NCBI GenBank assembly: GCA_964393405.1 | Contig: CAYMTR010000012.1 | Location: forward strand, 1 to 64,000 | From: CAYMTR01 sp964393405 | Lineage (GTDB): Bacteria; Bacteroidota; Bacteroidia; Bacteroidales; Prolixibacteraceae | Length of the DNA: 64,000 bases | Reading direction: 5' to 3' | Shown: positions 53,928 to 63,562 of the stretch, piece after piece | How the letters are laid out: each line of letters opens with the position of its first letter | Position numbering within the stretch: position 1 is the stretch's first letter | The notes under the pieces: generated by a model | Databases searched by the model: none | What the model was told of the DNA's origin: nothing | What the model saw: the letters and a program-made list of their open reading frames with translations, nothing else | Made by a program: the position numbers and the translations under genes

Positions 53928-54821
53928 TTAAAGTATAATGCTACCGTACATTCCGATCTTCAAGTAACCATCGTTTTTGACATAAATTTTGACTGCATAT
54001 ACAAGATTCTCCCTCTCATCCTTAGTCATGATATTTTTAGGAGTGAATTCAGATTTGCTTGATATCCAAGTTATCTTTCCTGTATAATCTTTGTATCCTT
54101 CTCCATGATCGGCTTTTACCTTAACTTCTTTACCAATTGTCACATCAGAAAGTTGTCCTGAAGTCAGATACGCCCTCAATGTCATATTCTCGAGGTCTGC
54201 AATTTTGAATAAGGATTTTCCTGGCATTGCCAGCTCACCCCTAACTGCATATTTTAAAAGGACAGTTCCTTTTATTGGGCTGGAAATATTGCATTTCTGC
54301 AACTGATCATTTAACTGTTCTATCTGTATTTCCATAGTTTTAATTTCAGCGCTAATTCCCATATTTGATATATCCAAATTAGATTTTGCGGCAGAAAGCT
54401 GTTTTTCTAAAAGCGATATCTGGGCATTAACATCATCTAGTTGTTTTTGACCTACCGCATTAGCCCTAACAAGATTCTCAACCCGTTCCTTTTCTTTATT
54501 CGCTGTTGATATCTGTTGTTGAATTGCTGCAATCTGTTTATTTACTTCGGGACGACGAGTCTGGACGGAATTAATACCAGCCATCAGCTGCAATTTCTTT
54601 AAGTAAAGTTGAGTACTATCAATATATCCCACATATTGTCCTGAGTCAAGAATATCACCTTCCTGAACATTAAATTGCAATATTTTACCATTTGCCTCAG
54701 ACGAAACGGTAATTTCATCTGCTTCAAAAGTACCGGATGCATCAAAAATTTCATTGTTGTTCCCACAGGAATTAAATAGTGCCAAACATACTATGGGCAG
54801 CAAAATTTTAAGATTTTTCAT
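53928..54821 (-). CDS. HlyD/YbhG-type periplasmic adaptor lipoprotein
   Basis: 297 residues. A lipoprotein signal ends at Cys19 (LALFNSCGNNN). A biotinyl-lipoyl-like half (VSSEANGKILQFNVQEGDIL), a long coiled-coil hairpin (about 75-165) and a second lipoyl/beta-barrel half (CNISSPIKGTVLLKYAVRGE) follow. This is the membrane-fusion subunit that joins the inner-membrane ABC pump to TolC. It lies 11 nt from tolC-like gene and 11 nt from the first ATPase. Confidence 0.92.
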   Translation of the reverse strand: MKNLKILLPIVCLALFNSCGNNNEIFDASGTFEADEITVSSEANGKILQFNVQEGDILDSGQYVGYIDSTQLYLKKLQLMAGINSVQTRRPEVNKQIAAIQQQISTANKEKERVENLVRANAVGQKQLDDVNAQISLLEKQLSAAKSNLDISNMGISAEIKTMEIQIEQLNDQLQKCNISSPIKGTVLLKYAVRGELAMPGKSLFKIADLENMTLRAYLTSGQLSDVTIGKEVKVKADHGEGYKDYTGKITWISSKSEFTPKNIMTKDERENLVYAVKIYVKNDGYLKIGMYGSIIL

Positions 54822-54832
54822 ATTCTTAATAT

Positions 54833-56122
54833 TTAATTATTTGTTATGAATTTCAGGTTATAAATTGACATAAGAAGTTGAATTTCATGCAAGGCCTTCA
54901 GCTTTCTTGCCTGATTTTCGGCATTTATTTCTCTTACAAAGTCAGTTGTAGTAAGGGTGCCATTATCGACTTTAGACGAAGCAGTTTTTTTAATCCGTTC
55001 TCTGAGAGTAATAATTTCATCGTCGTTAGTGATAATCGCTTTAAGCTTTTCAATTTCAGCATTTTGCTGAGATATCTTCAATTCAGTATTAAAAAGAAAA
55101 GTTTCTTTCCGAATATCAATGCTCTTTTTATCAATATCCAATTTGTTTAAGTTGTTCTTGTATGAATATAACCCTCCAATATTCCATGAAAACCTAATAC
55201 CACCAATATAAAAAGGAGAAAATCCATCAGTAAACATATTCAGTCCCGGTTTACCATAACCTCCCTGTACAAATAATCCCAGTTTTGGAAGATTGCCAGC
55301 ATCAAGAATAGACTTCTGCATATCGAATAATTTGTTTTGAGCATTGAACATTTCCATTTCAGGACGCAATATTTTATACCCGGTTGATGTAACAGGATCG
55401 ACTTGAGGCTTAATGAAAACTGTACTCTCATCAATCTTCATTCCGGTAAAAGCAGAGAGCATAATCAAAAAAGAATTTCTGGAGCTTTTCAGCTCTGTTT
55501 CTCTCTGAAGAGCGTTCAATTGTTCAACTTTAATAACATCAAGATCAGCCAGACCGACAACACCATTACGATGTAAAGAATAAATCTTTTCATAATTTGC
55601 TTGCAACTCACTCTTTAATAATTCGTTTTGATTTAATTGCTCAACGATCAATAGTGCGCCAAAATACAATTGGTTAATCCGTTCATTTAAAGAGAATAAA
55701 TCTGTTTCGAGTTTTAACTTCTCAACTTCAGAACCAGCTTCGATTATACTTTTACGGGCTTTAATAAGTCCTCCGTCCCAAATCAACTGGTTAATCTCAA
55801 GAACTGCCTGATATTGATCTTTGCTCAAAACGGGAAACGAAATATCTCTACCTGTCATTTGACTAAGTATTTGCCCAAGGCTTTCAGGGATGCTTGTCAC
55901 ATCAGATTGGTACGAGGCCTTAGCTGAAAGTGAAATCTGAGGCAAATAACCTTTATTCGCATTGCTTAATTCTAAACTTTCTACCTGTCCTATCAGTCCA
56001 TATTGCTTAATAAGCGGATAATTGGACTTTGCCTTTTCATAGCATTCCTCAACAGATATCTGTGCATTTGAATGAAATGAAAGAGCAAGAAGTAGGAAAA
56101 TGAATAGTGTTAACGCTTTCAT
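54833..56122 (-). CDS. TolC-family outer membrane efflux protein
   Basis: 429 residues. A signal peptide ending NAQ precedes the two repeated OEP domains of the TolC fold: SVEECYEKAKSNYPLIKQ near the start and long helices ending in LLMSIYNLKF. It forms the outer-membrane exit duct. The first structural gene after the TetR regulator, with a candidate operator at 56152-56178 in the 65-nt gap. Confidence 0.93.
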   Translation of the reverse strand: MKALTLFIFLLLALSFHSNAQISVEECYEKAKSNYPLIKQYGLIGQVESLELSNANKGYLPQISLSAKASYQSDVTSIPESLGQILSQMTGRDISFPVLSKDQYQAVLEINQLIWDGGLIKARKSIIEAGSEVEKLKLETDLFSLNERINQLYFGALLIVEQLNQNELLKSELQANYEKIYSLHRNGVVGLADLDVIKVEQLNALQRETELKSSRNSFLIMLSAFTGMKIDESTVFIKPQVDPVTSTGYKILRPEMEMFNAQNKLFDMQKSILDAGNLPKLGLFVQGGYGKPGLNMFTDGFSPFYIGGIRFSWNIGGLYSYKNNLNKLDIDKKSIDIRKETFLFNTELKISQQNAEIEKLKAIITNDDEIITLRERIKKTASSKVDNGTLTTTDFVREINAENQARKLKALHEIQLLMSIYNLKFITNN

Positions 56123-56151
56123 ATTAAATTCTTTTTAATTTTTTAATTGAC

Positions 56152-56178
56152 CTATTTAATAAGCCTATTAATTAATAG
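56152..56178. promoter_or_regulatory. Candidate TetR operator before the efflux operon
   Basis: The segment reads CTATTTAATAAGC then CTATTAATTAATAG. The latter 14 nt are a perfect palindrome, and the first part repeats the half-site CTATT-n-AATA. A near copy occurs before the tetR gene (56814-56839). It lies 30 nt upstream of the tolC-like ATG. Confidence 0.55.
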
Positions 56179-56187
56179 ATAAAAAAA

Positions 56188-56802
56188 TTAAGGCATAAGA
56201 CTCCTCATAATGATCAATACATTCTCTTGTTTTCTCTTTTCCATCATTTTTCCATAAGCATCATCAGAGAGGTTAACAATCTCTTTGAATAATGGGCTCA
56301 TTAGGAACGGTGCGATGTTTAGTGAAACAATAGTCTGTATTAATATATATGGTGATATATCTCTCATTCTACCTTCCTCGATTTCCTTTTTTAAATCGCC
56401 AAGGTTTTTTGCAAGAATTGAACTTGGAATTCTACTCATTTTTTCGACCATCACCTTTAACCTTTTCGGATTAGTTGCCATTTCGTTAAAAAACATAAAA
56501 GGTAATTTGGGATTATCCTTAATAAAGTCGAAATGAGATTCAATCATTTTTCTTAGTCTTTCCTGAAAAGGAAGATTAGGATCATCGTCTTTTGTTACAG
56601 AAAATAAAATCAGTTCAGCCTTCTTTTCAAAAATTTGTTCAAATAATTTCTCTTTTGATCTGAAATAGTAGTGTACCAAGGCCTGATTACAACCTGCCAG
56701 CTTAGCAATCTCAACTGTAGAGGTCATAGCAAAACCCTTTTCGAGAAAAAGTGTCTCAGCTGCATCAAGAATAGTTTGCTCGGTACTTTTTACTTCTTCC
56801 AT
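56188..56802 (-). CDS. TetR-family transcriptional regulator of the ABC exporter
   Basis: 204 residues. The N-terminal TetR HTH (about 10-55) shows ILDAAETLFLEKGFAMTSTVEIA and NQALVHYYFRSKEKLF. The C-terminal ligand domain resembles the CecR/YbiH-type (AefR-like) group. In E. coli the TetR protein CecR controls the ybhGFSR exporter; gene content and order here agree with that unit. Matching palindromic words before this gene and before tolC suggest it represses itself and the pump. The effector is unknown. Confidence 0.92.
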   Translation of the reverse strand: MEEVKSTEQTILDAAETLFLEKGFAMTSTVEIAKLAGCNQALVHYYFRSKEKLFEQIFEKKAELILFSVTKDDDPNLPFQERLRKMIESHFDFIKDNPKLPFMFFNEMATNPKRLKVMVEKMSRIPSSILAKNLGDLKKEIEEGRMRDISPYILIQTIVSLNIAPFLMSPLFKEIVNLSDDAYGKMMEKRKQENVLIIMRSLMP

Positions 56803-56813
56803 TATTAAGTGTT

Positions 56814-56839
56814 CTATTTAATAGCTCTATTAATTTATT
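56814..56839. promoter_or_regulatory. Candidate TetR auto-operator
   Basis: CTATTTAATAGCT then CTATTAATTTATT, sharing most bases with the element at 56152-56178. It contains the 11-nt palindrome CTATT-T-AATAG. It starts 12 nt before the tetR ATG, a suitable place for autorepression. Confidence 0.55.
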
Positions 56840-56898
56840 CAAATGTATAAACCATTTTAATAAATATCAAGTTTCAGTAAATATTTTTTATATTTTTT

Positions 56899-56906
56899 TA
56901 CTTTTG
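56899..56906 (+). promoter_or_regulatory. Candidate Bacteroidota -7 box for pullulanase
   Basis: TACTTTTG matches TAnnTTTG, 56 nt before the pulA ATG, with TTTC 23 nt upstream as a weak -33 box. Confidence 0.3.
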
Positions 56907-56962
56907 CTTAATTCACAAAAAAAAAGACTGCACATGTATCATGTATTTTTTATCTGCAAATA

Positions 56963-58912
56963 ATGAATTGGACCTTCGGCCATATAGATTTTTCAACATA
57001 CCCTGCTTATGAGGAAGGCAATTTAGGCGCATCCTGTTCGATAGAAAAAACCACATTCAGATTATGGGCACCAACTGCATCTATTGTTTTGTTCCGATTA
57101 TACAACATGGGTTTAGGTGGTGAATTAATTGAAGTTTACCAAATGTCGAAGGAAAATTCAGGAGTTTGGTCGATTGAGATAGAAGGTAATAATCATGGCT
57201 TGTATTACACAGTTCAATGTATGATTGGCGACAGATGGATGGATGAAGTTCCTGATCCTTACGCCTTTGCAGTAGGTGCAAACGGAAGAAGAGGCATGCT
57301 GTGTAATTTTGAATATACAGATCCTGTAAACTGGGAAAATGATGTGAATATTTTACCCGAGAATTATACTGACATGGTAATTTATGAAGTCAATGTCCGT
57401 GATTTCAGTATAGATCCTAACTCGGGAATTCAAAACAAGGGCAAGTATCTTTCTTTTACTGAAAAATATACCCGCTCTCCTGAAAGTGTAAAAACAGGTT
57501 TAGGTCATCTACAAGAACTTGGGGTAACCCATGTTCACTTTCTACCGATATTTGATTTCCTTACTGTCGACGAAACCAAAAACGACAATAAGCAATACAA
57601 CTGGGGTTATGATCCTCTTAATTTTAACGCGCCTGAGGGGTCATTTTCAACAGATCCCTTTGAAGGGGTTACAAGAATAACCGAACTCAAAAGGATGATA
57701 AAATCACTTCATGATAATGGGATAGGAGTGATAATGGATGTAGTATACAACCATACTGCTTTAATCAACCACTCCTACTTCAATCAGACAGTGCCGGGTT
57801 ACTTTTATCGCCAAAGAAGTAACGGAACGTTTTCAGATGCAAGTGGTTGTGGCAATGAAATAGCATCTGAACGATCTATGGTTCGTAAATATATTATCGA
57901 CTCATTAAATTTCTGGGCAAAAGAATACCATATAGATGGATTTAGATTCGATTTAATGGGGATATTTGACATTGAGACCATGAACAGAGTGCGTGCAGAA
58001 CTTGACAAAATAAGCCCTAAAATTGTCATCTATGGAGAAGGTTGGACCGGAGGAGAAAGTCCGATGAATGAAAAATTCAGATCAGTAAAACGCAACTCTT
58101 CACAACTTGAAAGAATAGCAGTATTCAATGATGATTTCAGAGATTCAATAAAAGGTCATTGGAGCGATTCCGGCAGCCTCGGATTTGCATCCGGTCAAAC
58201 CTTAAATGAAGAATCTGTAAAGTACGGAATTATCGCTTCAACTTTTCATCCTCAGATAGTTTATAATTGGGTTGCATCAACAAAGTGGGCTTGGTCTTTT
58301 TCTCCCCAGCAAAGCGTTAACTATATTTCGTGTCACGATAACTACACTCTTTATGACAAACTTAAATTATCGCGTCCCAATGCCAGTCTTCAAGATCTTA
58401 CAAAAATGGTTTGTCTTGCCGGTGCAATATTGCTAACTTCTCAAGGTATACCTTTCCTTCATGCCGGAGTTGAAATGCTAAGGACTAAAAAAGGTAATTC
58501 CAATAGTTACAAATCAGGTGATGAGATCAATATGATTGACTGGAGCAGAAAAGCTCTATTCTCTTATGTGACAAATTATTACAGAGACCTAATTTCCATA
58601 AGGAAAAAACATCCGGCTTTTAGGATGACAAATGCTGACCAAATAAGAAAATATCTGGTTTTTTCAAAATACTATCTTCCTGGAGTGATCTCATATGAAA
58701 TAGGTCCACATGCCAATAATGATTCCTGGGAATATATCCAGATAATTTTCAACAACAACGACAGAGTTATTTCCTTCGTTGTAGAAGATAGGAAATGGAA
58801 AATTATTGTCAGAGGATATGTTATTGACGAAAATGGTATTGGTGAAAATTTCTCGTCTAATGTACAAGTCCCCCCAAAGTCAATGTTAATGCTTGTAAGT
58901 AATTGTCCCTGA
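56963..58912 (+). CDS. pulA: Type I pullulanase
   Basis: 649 residues. It hydrolyses alpha-1,6 branches in pullulan, limit dextrin and glycogen. An N-terminal CBM48-like module (TTFRLWAPTASIVLFRL) leads to the GH13 barrel with the type I hallmark YNWGYDPLNFNAPEGSFS. Catalytic residues are the Asp in DGFRFDLMG, the Glu in IYGEGWTGG and the Asp in SCHDNYTLYD. No signal peptide is visible, so it is cytosolic and complements the debranching enzyme at 36.7 kb. It converges with the DPP III gene with one base between stops. Confidence 0.95.
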   Translation: MNWTFGHIDFSTYPAYEEGNLGASCSIEKTTFRLWAPTASIVLFRLYNMGLGGELIEVYQMSKENSGVWSIEIEGNNHGLYYTVQCMIGDRWMDEVPDPYAFAVGANGRRGMLCNFEYTDPVNWENDVNILPENYTDMVIYEVNVRDFSIDPNSGIQNKGKYLSFTEKYTRSPESVKTGLGHLQELGVTHVHFLPIFDFLTVDETKNDNKQYNWGYDPLNFNAPEGSFSTDPFEGVTRITELKRMIKSLHDNGIGVIMDVVYNHTALINHSYFNQTVPGYFYRQRSNGTFSDASGCGNEIASERSMVRKYIIDSLNFWAKEYHIDGFRFDLMGIFDIETMNRVRAELDKISPKIVIYGEGWTGGESPMNEKFRSVKRNSSQLERIAVFNDDFRDSIKGHWSDSGSLGFASGQTLNEESVKYGIIASTFHPQIVYNWVASTKWAWSFSPQQSVNYISCHDNYTLYDKLKLSRPNASLQDLTKMVCLAGAILLTSQGIPFLHAGVEMLRTKKGNSNSYKSGDEINMIDWSRKALFSYVTNYYRDLISIRKKHPAFRMTNADQIRKYLVFSKYYLPGVISYEIGPHANNDSWEYIQIIFNNNDRVISFVVEDRKWKIIVRGYVIDENGIGENFSSNVQVPPKSMLMLVSNCP

Positions 58913-58913
58913 T

Positions 58914-60962
58914 TTAATTATAAGCAGGCAGCGAAGAGTATTCCTTTGCATATCTCATCATTTGTTCAACATATCCTTCAGTAAATTCAAGAGTAACATC
59001 TTGGATTTCTCCTGAGTCACCAGTTTTGATTTTATAAACAGGATTAAGGAAGCCACCGTAAGGTGCCAGATTAAGTTTTTTATATCTGTCAAGTACTTCA
59101 GCATGCAATTCTTTATCAACCTTAACAGCATAGTTCTCTACAAGGTTCTTCGCACCTTCAAAGTCTCCTTCAGATTTTATACGCTGAACTTCTATAAGCA
59201 AGTTTTTAAACAAGTCCTGAAGTTTTTTATAATCATTTACAACAAAGAAAGTCTCGCCGTCCTTGATTTTCTTTTCTATTACGTTTTCATCTTTCCCTTT
59301 CTCGTAAGCCCATTTTGAAATAAGCTGTCTGTTCCTCATGTGCGACTGTTCAATATCTTTTCCGGGCTCTATACGAGTTAATTGAGTCATAATACCATTT
59401 CTTATATAATCATCATAAGCAGCTTTATAAGCATCTCCGTCAGGAAGAAGACCAAGTTCAATCATTTTATTATCACCCATGAAATATAAAGCAAACAAGT
59501 CTGCTCGGGCTTCTTCAATAACTGAACCATATGCTTTCAACTCATCTCCGCTTACTCCGGGAAGCAACTGACCTGAACCATGACCAAGGCACTCATGCAT
59601 ATCAGTATGGAGTACATCGCCTATGAACCCGTATTTCTTTTGCGCATCAATCTCTGATTGTGAAAAACAAAATTCTTCAAGAAAGCCATTCCCTAATGCA
59701 GCCTGATCGTATGCATGTACAATATTTTCAATAGTAACTGATTTTGAACCATGCTCTTTTCTTATCCAATCGGCATTTGGAAGATTTATACCTATCGGTG
59801 TTGCCGGATAACAGTCGCCACCAAGCATAGCAACGGTAATAACTTTTGCAGACACACCCTTGACTTTTTCCTTTTTAAAACGAGGATCAACAGGCGAATT
59901 ATCTTCAAACCACTGAGCATTATTGCTAATTGTTTCAGTCCTCCGGGTAGCTTCAATATTCTTAAAATTAACTATACTCTCCCATGAACCCTTTAAACCT
60001 AGAGGATCGCCGTAAGTTTCAGTAAATCCGTTTACAAAATCTATCCTCGATTCATGATCTTTTAGCCATGCAATATTAAACTCGTCAAAGGTCTTTAAAT
60101 CGCCTGTCTTATAATACGAAATTAATGACCCTATTACTTTCTTTTGATTATCATTCTCAGCAACTTCTAATGCCTTTTCAAGCCAAGAAACTATCCTTTC
60201 AATAGCAGGCGAATACTTTCCACCAATCTTCCACACATCTTCAACTATTTGGCCATCTCTTTTAACCAGAGTACTGTTAAGCCCATAAGAAACCGGCTCT
60301 AAGTCTCCGGAAATCTTTTTTGAGTTATAGAACTCTTCAACCTCTTTCTGAGTTATACCACCTGAATAATAATTATTAGCTGAAGTAACAATTAAATCCT
60401 CCCCTTCGGTCTGATTAACCCTTTTTGTATCAACTCCCGGATTAAAGACAATACTTTCAAATAATTTTAATAGATCATCTTTAGTTTCACCCTCTTTCAA
60501 AGGAAGTTTATTGGAATCTATTTCCAACATTAACGTATTGAAATAATTATATGAGAAACCTGGATCTATCTTATCTGCAGAATAATGATGATGAATTCCG
60601 TTTGAAAACCATACCCTTTTTAGGTATACTTCAAAAGCTGTGAATTCTTCTGTATTACGGTCGCCTTTAAAGTCTGTATAAATCGTTTCCAAAGTCTTTC
60701 TTACAAGCATGTTATATTTGTAATTCTGATCAAAAAGAATGTCCCTTCCTTCGATTGCTGCCTCTGACAAATAGTACAAAAGTTTTTTCTGATCAAGACT
60801 AAGCTCATCAAATCCCGGTATTTGATACCTCATTATTTTTATATCAGAAAACTGCTCTACTAAGAATTGAAAATCTTGCTGTTCTTGAATAGTTTCCTTC
60901 TGTTTACAACTTGTAGCCATTATCATCACTATGATTGTTGAGTATAAAAAATATTTTTTCAT
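58914..60962 (-). CDS. Dipeptidyl peptidase III-like M49 metallopeptidase, lipoprotein
   Basis: About 682 residues. A lipoprotein signal (MKKYFLYSTIIVMIMATSC) sets Cys19 as the anchor. The M49 zinc motifs are present: HECLGH (HExxGH) near residue 465 and EEARADLFALYFM (third ligand Glu). DPP III releases dipeptides from peptide N termini; the envelope location suggests peptide scavenging. The family is sometimes mislabelled dihydrofolate reductase. I chose the ATG at 60962 because it starts the signal; the frame is open to 61007. Confidence 0.9.
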   Translation of the reverse strand: MKKYFLYSTIIVMIMATSCKQKETIQEQQDFQFLVEQFSDIKIMRYQIPGFDELSLDQKKLLYYLSEAAIEGRDILFDQNYKYNMLVRKTLETIYTDFKGDRNTEEFTAFEVYLKRVWFSNGIHHHYSADKIDPGFSYNYFNTLMLEIDSNKLPLKEGETKDDLLKLFESIVFNPGVDTKRVNQTEGEDLIVTSANNYYSGGITQKEVEEFYNSKKISGDLEPVSYGLNSTLVKRDGQIVEDVWKIGGKYSPAIERIVSWLEKALEVAENDNQKKVIGSLISYYKTGDLKTFDEFNIAWLKDHESRIDFVNGFTETYGDPLGLKGSWESIVNFKNIEATRRTETISNNAQWFEDNSPVDPRFKKEKVKGVSAKVITVAMLGGDCYPATPIGINLPNADWIRKEHGSKSVTIENIVHAYDQAALGNGFLEEFCFSQSEIDAQKKYGFIGDVLHTDMHECLGHGSGQLLPGVSGDELKAYGSVIEEARADLFALYFMGDNKMIELGLLPDGDAYKAAYDDYIRNGIMTQLTRIEPGKDIEQSHMRNRQLISKWAYEKGKDENVIEKKIKDGETFFVVNDYKKLQDLFKNLLIEVQRIKSEGDFEGAKNLVENYAVKVDKELHAEVLDRYKKLNLAPYGGFLNPVYKIKTGDSGEIQDVTLEFTEGYVEQMMRYAKEYSSLPAYN

Positions 60963-61042
60963 GGTATTTGTGTATCGGTTTAATAATTCGCAATGCAAAA
61001 CTAACAAATCAACATCGCAAAAAGATTAAAAATATCATAAAT

Positions 61043-61963
61043 TCATTCAGGAAAAGCAAAATGAACATTTCTTTTAAATCGCTTATACCCGGACCTTGAA
61101 ATCGCTGAATCTGCAAATATCCTATTGAAATCATCTTCGCTTATTTCTTTAAAAGATTCAGTATCGGGGCGTAATATCTCGTCTATTATTTTAAATTCTT
61201 CAACGTTATGAAAATTTATTCTTTGATTCCAGGGGCATACATCCTGGCAGGTATCGCACCCATAAACCCTCACACCAATCTCCTCACGAAATTCTTCCGG
61301 CAACTCATCATCAACCTCTATAGTTAAATATGAAATGCATTTACCCACATTAAGAACAAATGGCTTAACGAATGCTTTTGTTGGGCATGAATCTATACAT
61401 TTTGTGCAACTGCCGCAATATTCTCCCCGGAACGGTTCATCGTATTCAAGTTCAAGATCTATAATTAGTTCACCAATAAAGAAAAACGATCCCAGTTCCT
61501 TGTTTAAAAGAAGTCCGTTTTTCCCAATCCATCCTAATCCTGCTTTAACTGCCCGCTCTTTCTCCAAAACCGGAGCGGAGCCTACAAAAGCCCTTCCTTT
61601 CACAGGTGAAATTTCCTTATTTATAAAATCAAGAAGTTCAAATAGCTTATCCTTAATTACCAAGTGATAATCTTTCCCGTAAGCATATTTGGAAATCAAT
61701 GGTACATCCTTCCCTTTTTGCTTGAACTCAGGATAGTAGTTAAGTAGAACTGTAATGACTGACTTTGAACCTTCTACAAGTAAAGACGTGTCAAGTCGTT
61801 TCTCAAAATTACGGGCCATATATTCCAGATTACCATGTAAGCCTCTTTCTATATATTCCCTCAAATGATCTACTTCCTCCTGAAGTTTTTCTGAACGTGA
61901 GATTCCACATCCTGAAAATCCAAGAGAAATTGCTTTCTGCTTAATTATATCACTTCTTTTCAT
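61043..61963 (-). CDS. queG: Epoxyqueuosine reductase QueG
   Basis: About 306 residues. It performs the last queuosine step, reducing epoxyqueuosine in tRNA with cobalamin and two 4Fe-4S clusters. The cluster motifs are CGSCTKCIDSCPTKAF and CDTCQDVCPW. The cobalamin-binding N-terminal half includes YLEYMARN-type HGNLEYMARN. Its start overlaps the 3' end of upp; ATG at 61963 gives MKRSDII, while ATG at 61978 would add five residues and increase the overlap. The early que genes are 12 kb away. Confidence 0.93.
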   Translation of the reverse strand: MKRSDIIKQKAISLGFSGCGISRSEKLQEEVDHLREYIERGLHGNLEYMARNFEKRLDTSLLVEGSKSVITVLLNYYPEFKQKGKDVPLISKYAYGKDYHLVIKDKLFELLDFINKEISPVKGRAFVGSAPVLEKERAVKAGLGWIGKNGLLLNKELGSFFFIGELIIDLELEYDEPFRGEYCGSCTKCIDSCPTKAFVKPFVLNVGKCISYLTIEVDDELPEEFREEIGVRVYGCDTCQDVCPWNQRINFHNVEEFKIIDEILRPDTESFKEISEDDFNRIFADSAISRSGYKRFKRNVHFAFPE

Positions 61964-62615
61964 CAAGCTTTTCACCATAAGCTAAATCCCCGGCATCTCC
62001 TAGCCCGGGCACTATATATGATTTCGGATTTAACTCCGGATCAATGGCTCCAACCCATAAAGTACAAGAATCTGATGGCAGCTTTTCATTAATGTAATCT
62101 ACCCCCGCCCTACTTGCAATAACTGAAACTAAATGCACATGCTTCGGATTGCCCTTTCGGAAAAGTGCATTATACCCAATTTCAAATGAAGAACCAGTTG
62201 CCAGCATTGGGTCAGAAAGAATCACAATTTTGTCATCAAGTAAAGGCGAAGCCATGTACTCAAATTCAATGATAAAATCTTCCTTGCTGATATATTTTCT
62301 GTACGCTGAAATAAAGGCATTGCCACTTTTATCAAAATAGTTTAAAAGTCCTTGATGTAAAGGCAATCCCGCTCTTAAAATAGTTGCCAGAACAGGAAAA
62401 TCGGAAGGCAAATTTATTCCTGCTTTGCCAAGCGGTGTAACTACTTCATTATTCTGGTAATCCAATTCTTTACTGATTTCATAAGCAAATATTTCTCCTA
62501 TACGTTCAATATTTCTTCTGAACCTCATCTGATCCTTTTGAATTTCCACATCCCTAATTTCCGAAATAAACTGATTAAAAAGGGAGTTGTGTTTTCCAAG
62601 ATTGACAACCTTCAT
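61950..62615 (-). CDS. upp: Uracil phosphoribosyltransferase
   Basis: 221 residues. It salvages uracil to UMP with PRPP. The PRPP-binding motif is VILSDPMLATGSSF (about 128-141), preceded by ATILRAGLPLHQGLL. The uracil-binding C terminus has YIVPGLGDAGDLAYG. It overlaps queG by a few codons and follows the FemAB-like gene by 41 nt. Confidence 0.96.
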   Translation of the reverse strand: MKVVNLGKHNSLFNQFISEIRDVEIQKDQMRFRRNIERIGEIFAYEISKELDYQNNEVVTPLGKAGINLPSDFPVLATILRAGLPLHQGLLNYFDKSGNAFISAYRKYISKEDFIIEFEYMASPLLDDKIVILSDPMLATGSSFEIGYNALFRKGNPKHVHLVSVIASRAGVDYINEKLPSDSCTLWVGAIDPELNPKSYIVPGLGDAGDLAYGEKLDEKK

Positions 62616-62656
62616 TTCTAAATTATATCTTTTGTTCTATAATTATACTCAAAGCA

Positions 62657-63562
62657 TCATTTCTTTACCAACTTTAAAGGCCATGGCAGCCTGTTTAATT
62701 TGATATGCTGATAGATCTCAGGCTTTGCCCCAAACCCATTAAAAAACATTGCTATACCCTCAATATTTGAGCCTTCAAAGTCTAACAGTAAAGGTTTGGA
62801 TGAAAAATTTTTGATAACCTCGTCTAATATAAAGTACATTGACAAATTTTCCCTTCCTTCTTCTGAAGAAACAGAGCTAAGATATATCAACCTGTCTTTA
62901 TCCCTTAAGAAGAATGCTGCTCCTGTCAACTCATTTTTCCGGGAATATGCTCCGTAAAGAAAACCTTTCCCTATACTCATCGACTTCGAAATAATATTGT
63001 TGAGATTATTAATTGTTCCTTTTTTCAAATCTGCTATATTTATTCCTGAAAAAAACTCCATATACTCTCCAAGTGTAACCTGTTCGGAGATATCATTCTT
63101 TTTAATTGATTTTCTTACGTTTCTCCTAGCCGAAATGGAAAAATTATCAAAAATCTTTTCGTACTCTGGTTTTAATGATAGAATATAGTTGTTCCTTTCA
63201 GTAATAGTTAAACCACCACATCTCACCAAGTTCATTGAATTTAAGGAAATATCAATAAACCTGAATCTTTCAATAAGATATCCAATAAAATTGCTTGTTA
63301 CCTCAGGAGTTGGAGGTGGAAATATTCCATGTTGTTGGGCAAAAATTGGTTGATAAGCATATTCAACACCCCACTTTCGTGAAAAAGCTAATGGCATAAC
63401 ATACTCATAATCTCCATATATTAATCCATTCCAATCAGCATTGACAATATCAAGAAACCAACTCTTTGCATAAACTCTGCTGTTAGGAGAATTATCCACT
63501 ACCTTGTCCCAGCGTTGAATATCAATTTCTGAATTGTGAATAAATCTTAACCTGCTTTTCAT
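62657..63562 (-). CDS. FemAB/GNAT-like protein, Bacteroidota family
   Basis: 301 residues, no signal. It resembles the FemAB-type tandem GNAT fold: an N-terminal half with SRVYAKSWFLDIVNADWNGL and YAYQPIFAQQHGIF, and a C-terminal half with GAAFFLRDKDRLIYLSSV and LDFEGSNIEGIAMF, which is a typical FemAB/GNAT end segment. Such proteins transfer aminoacyl or acyl groups, often to envelope precursors. Its start overlaps the stop of the deacetylase-like gene by 4 nt (ATGA), which supports a joint function in glycan or peptidoglycan modification. Confidence 0.78.
   Translation of the reverse strand: MKSRLRFIHNSEIDIQRWDKVVDNSPNSRVYAKSWFLDIVNADWNGLIYGDYEYVMPLAFSRKWGVEYAYQPIFAQQHGIFPPPTPEVTSNFIGYLIERFRFIDISLNSMNLVRCGGLTITERNNYILSLKPEYEKIFDNFSISARRNVRKSIKKNDISEQVTLGEYMEFFSGINIADLKKGTINNLNNIISKSMSIGKGFLYGAYSRKNELTGAAFFLRDKDRLIYLSSVSSEEGRENLSMYFILDEVIKNFSSKPLLLDFEGSNIEGIAMFFNGFGAKPEIYQHIKLNRLPWPLKLVKK

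Noticed and set aside
58914..60962. Dihydrofolate reductase call for the M49 protein
   Set aside because: HECLGH and EEARAD are M49 zinc motifs; the DHFR label is a propagated misannotation in this family.
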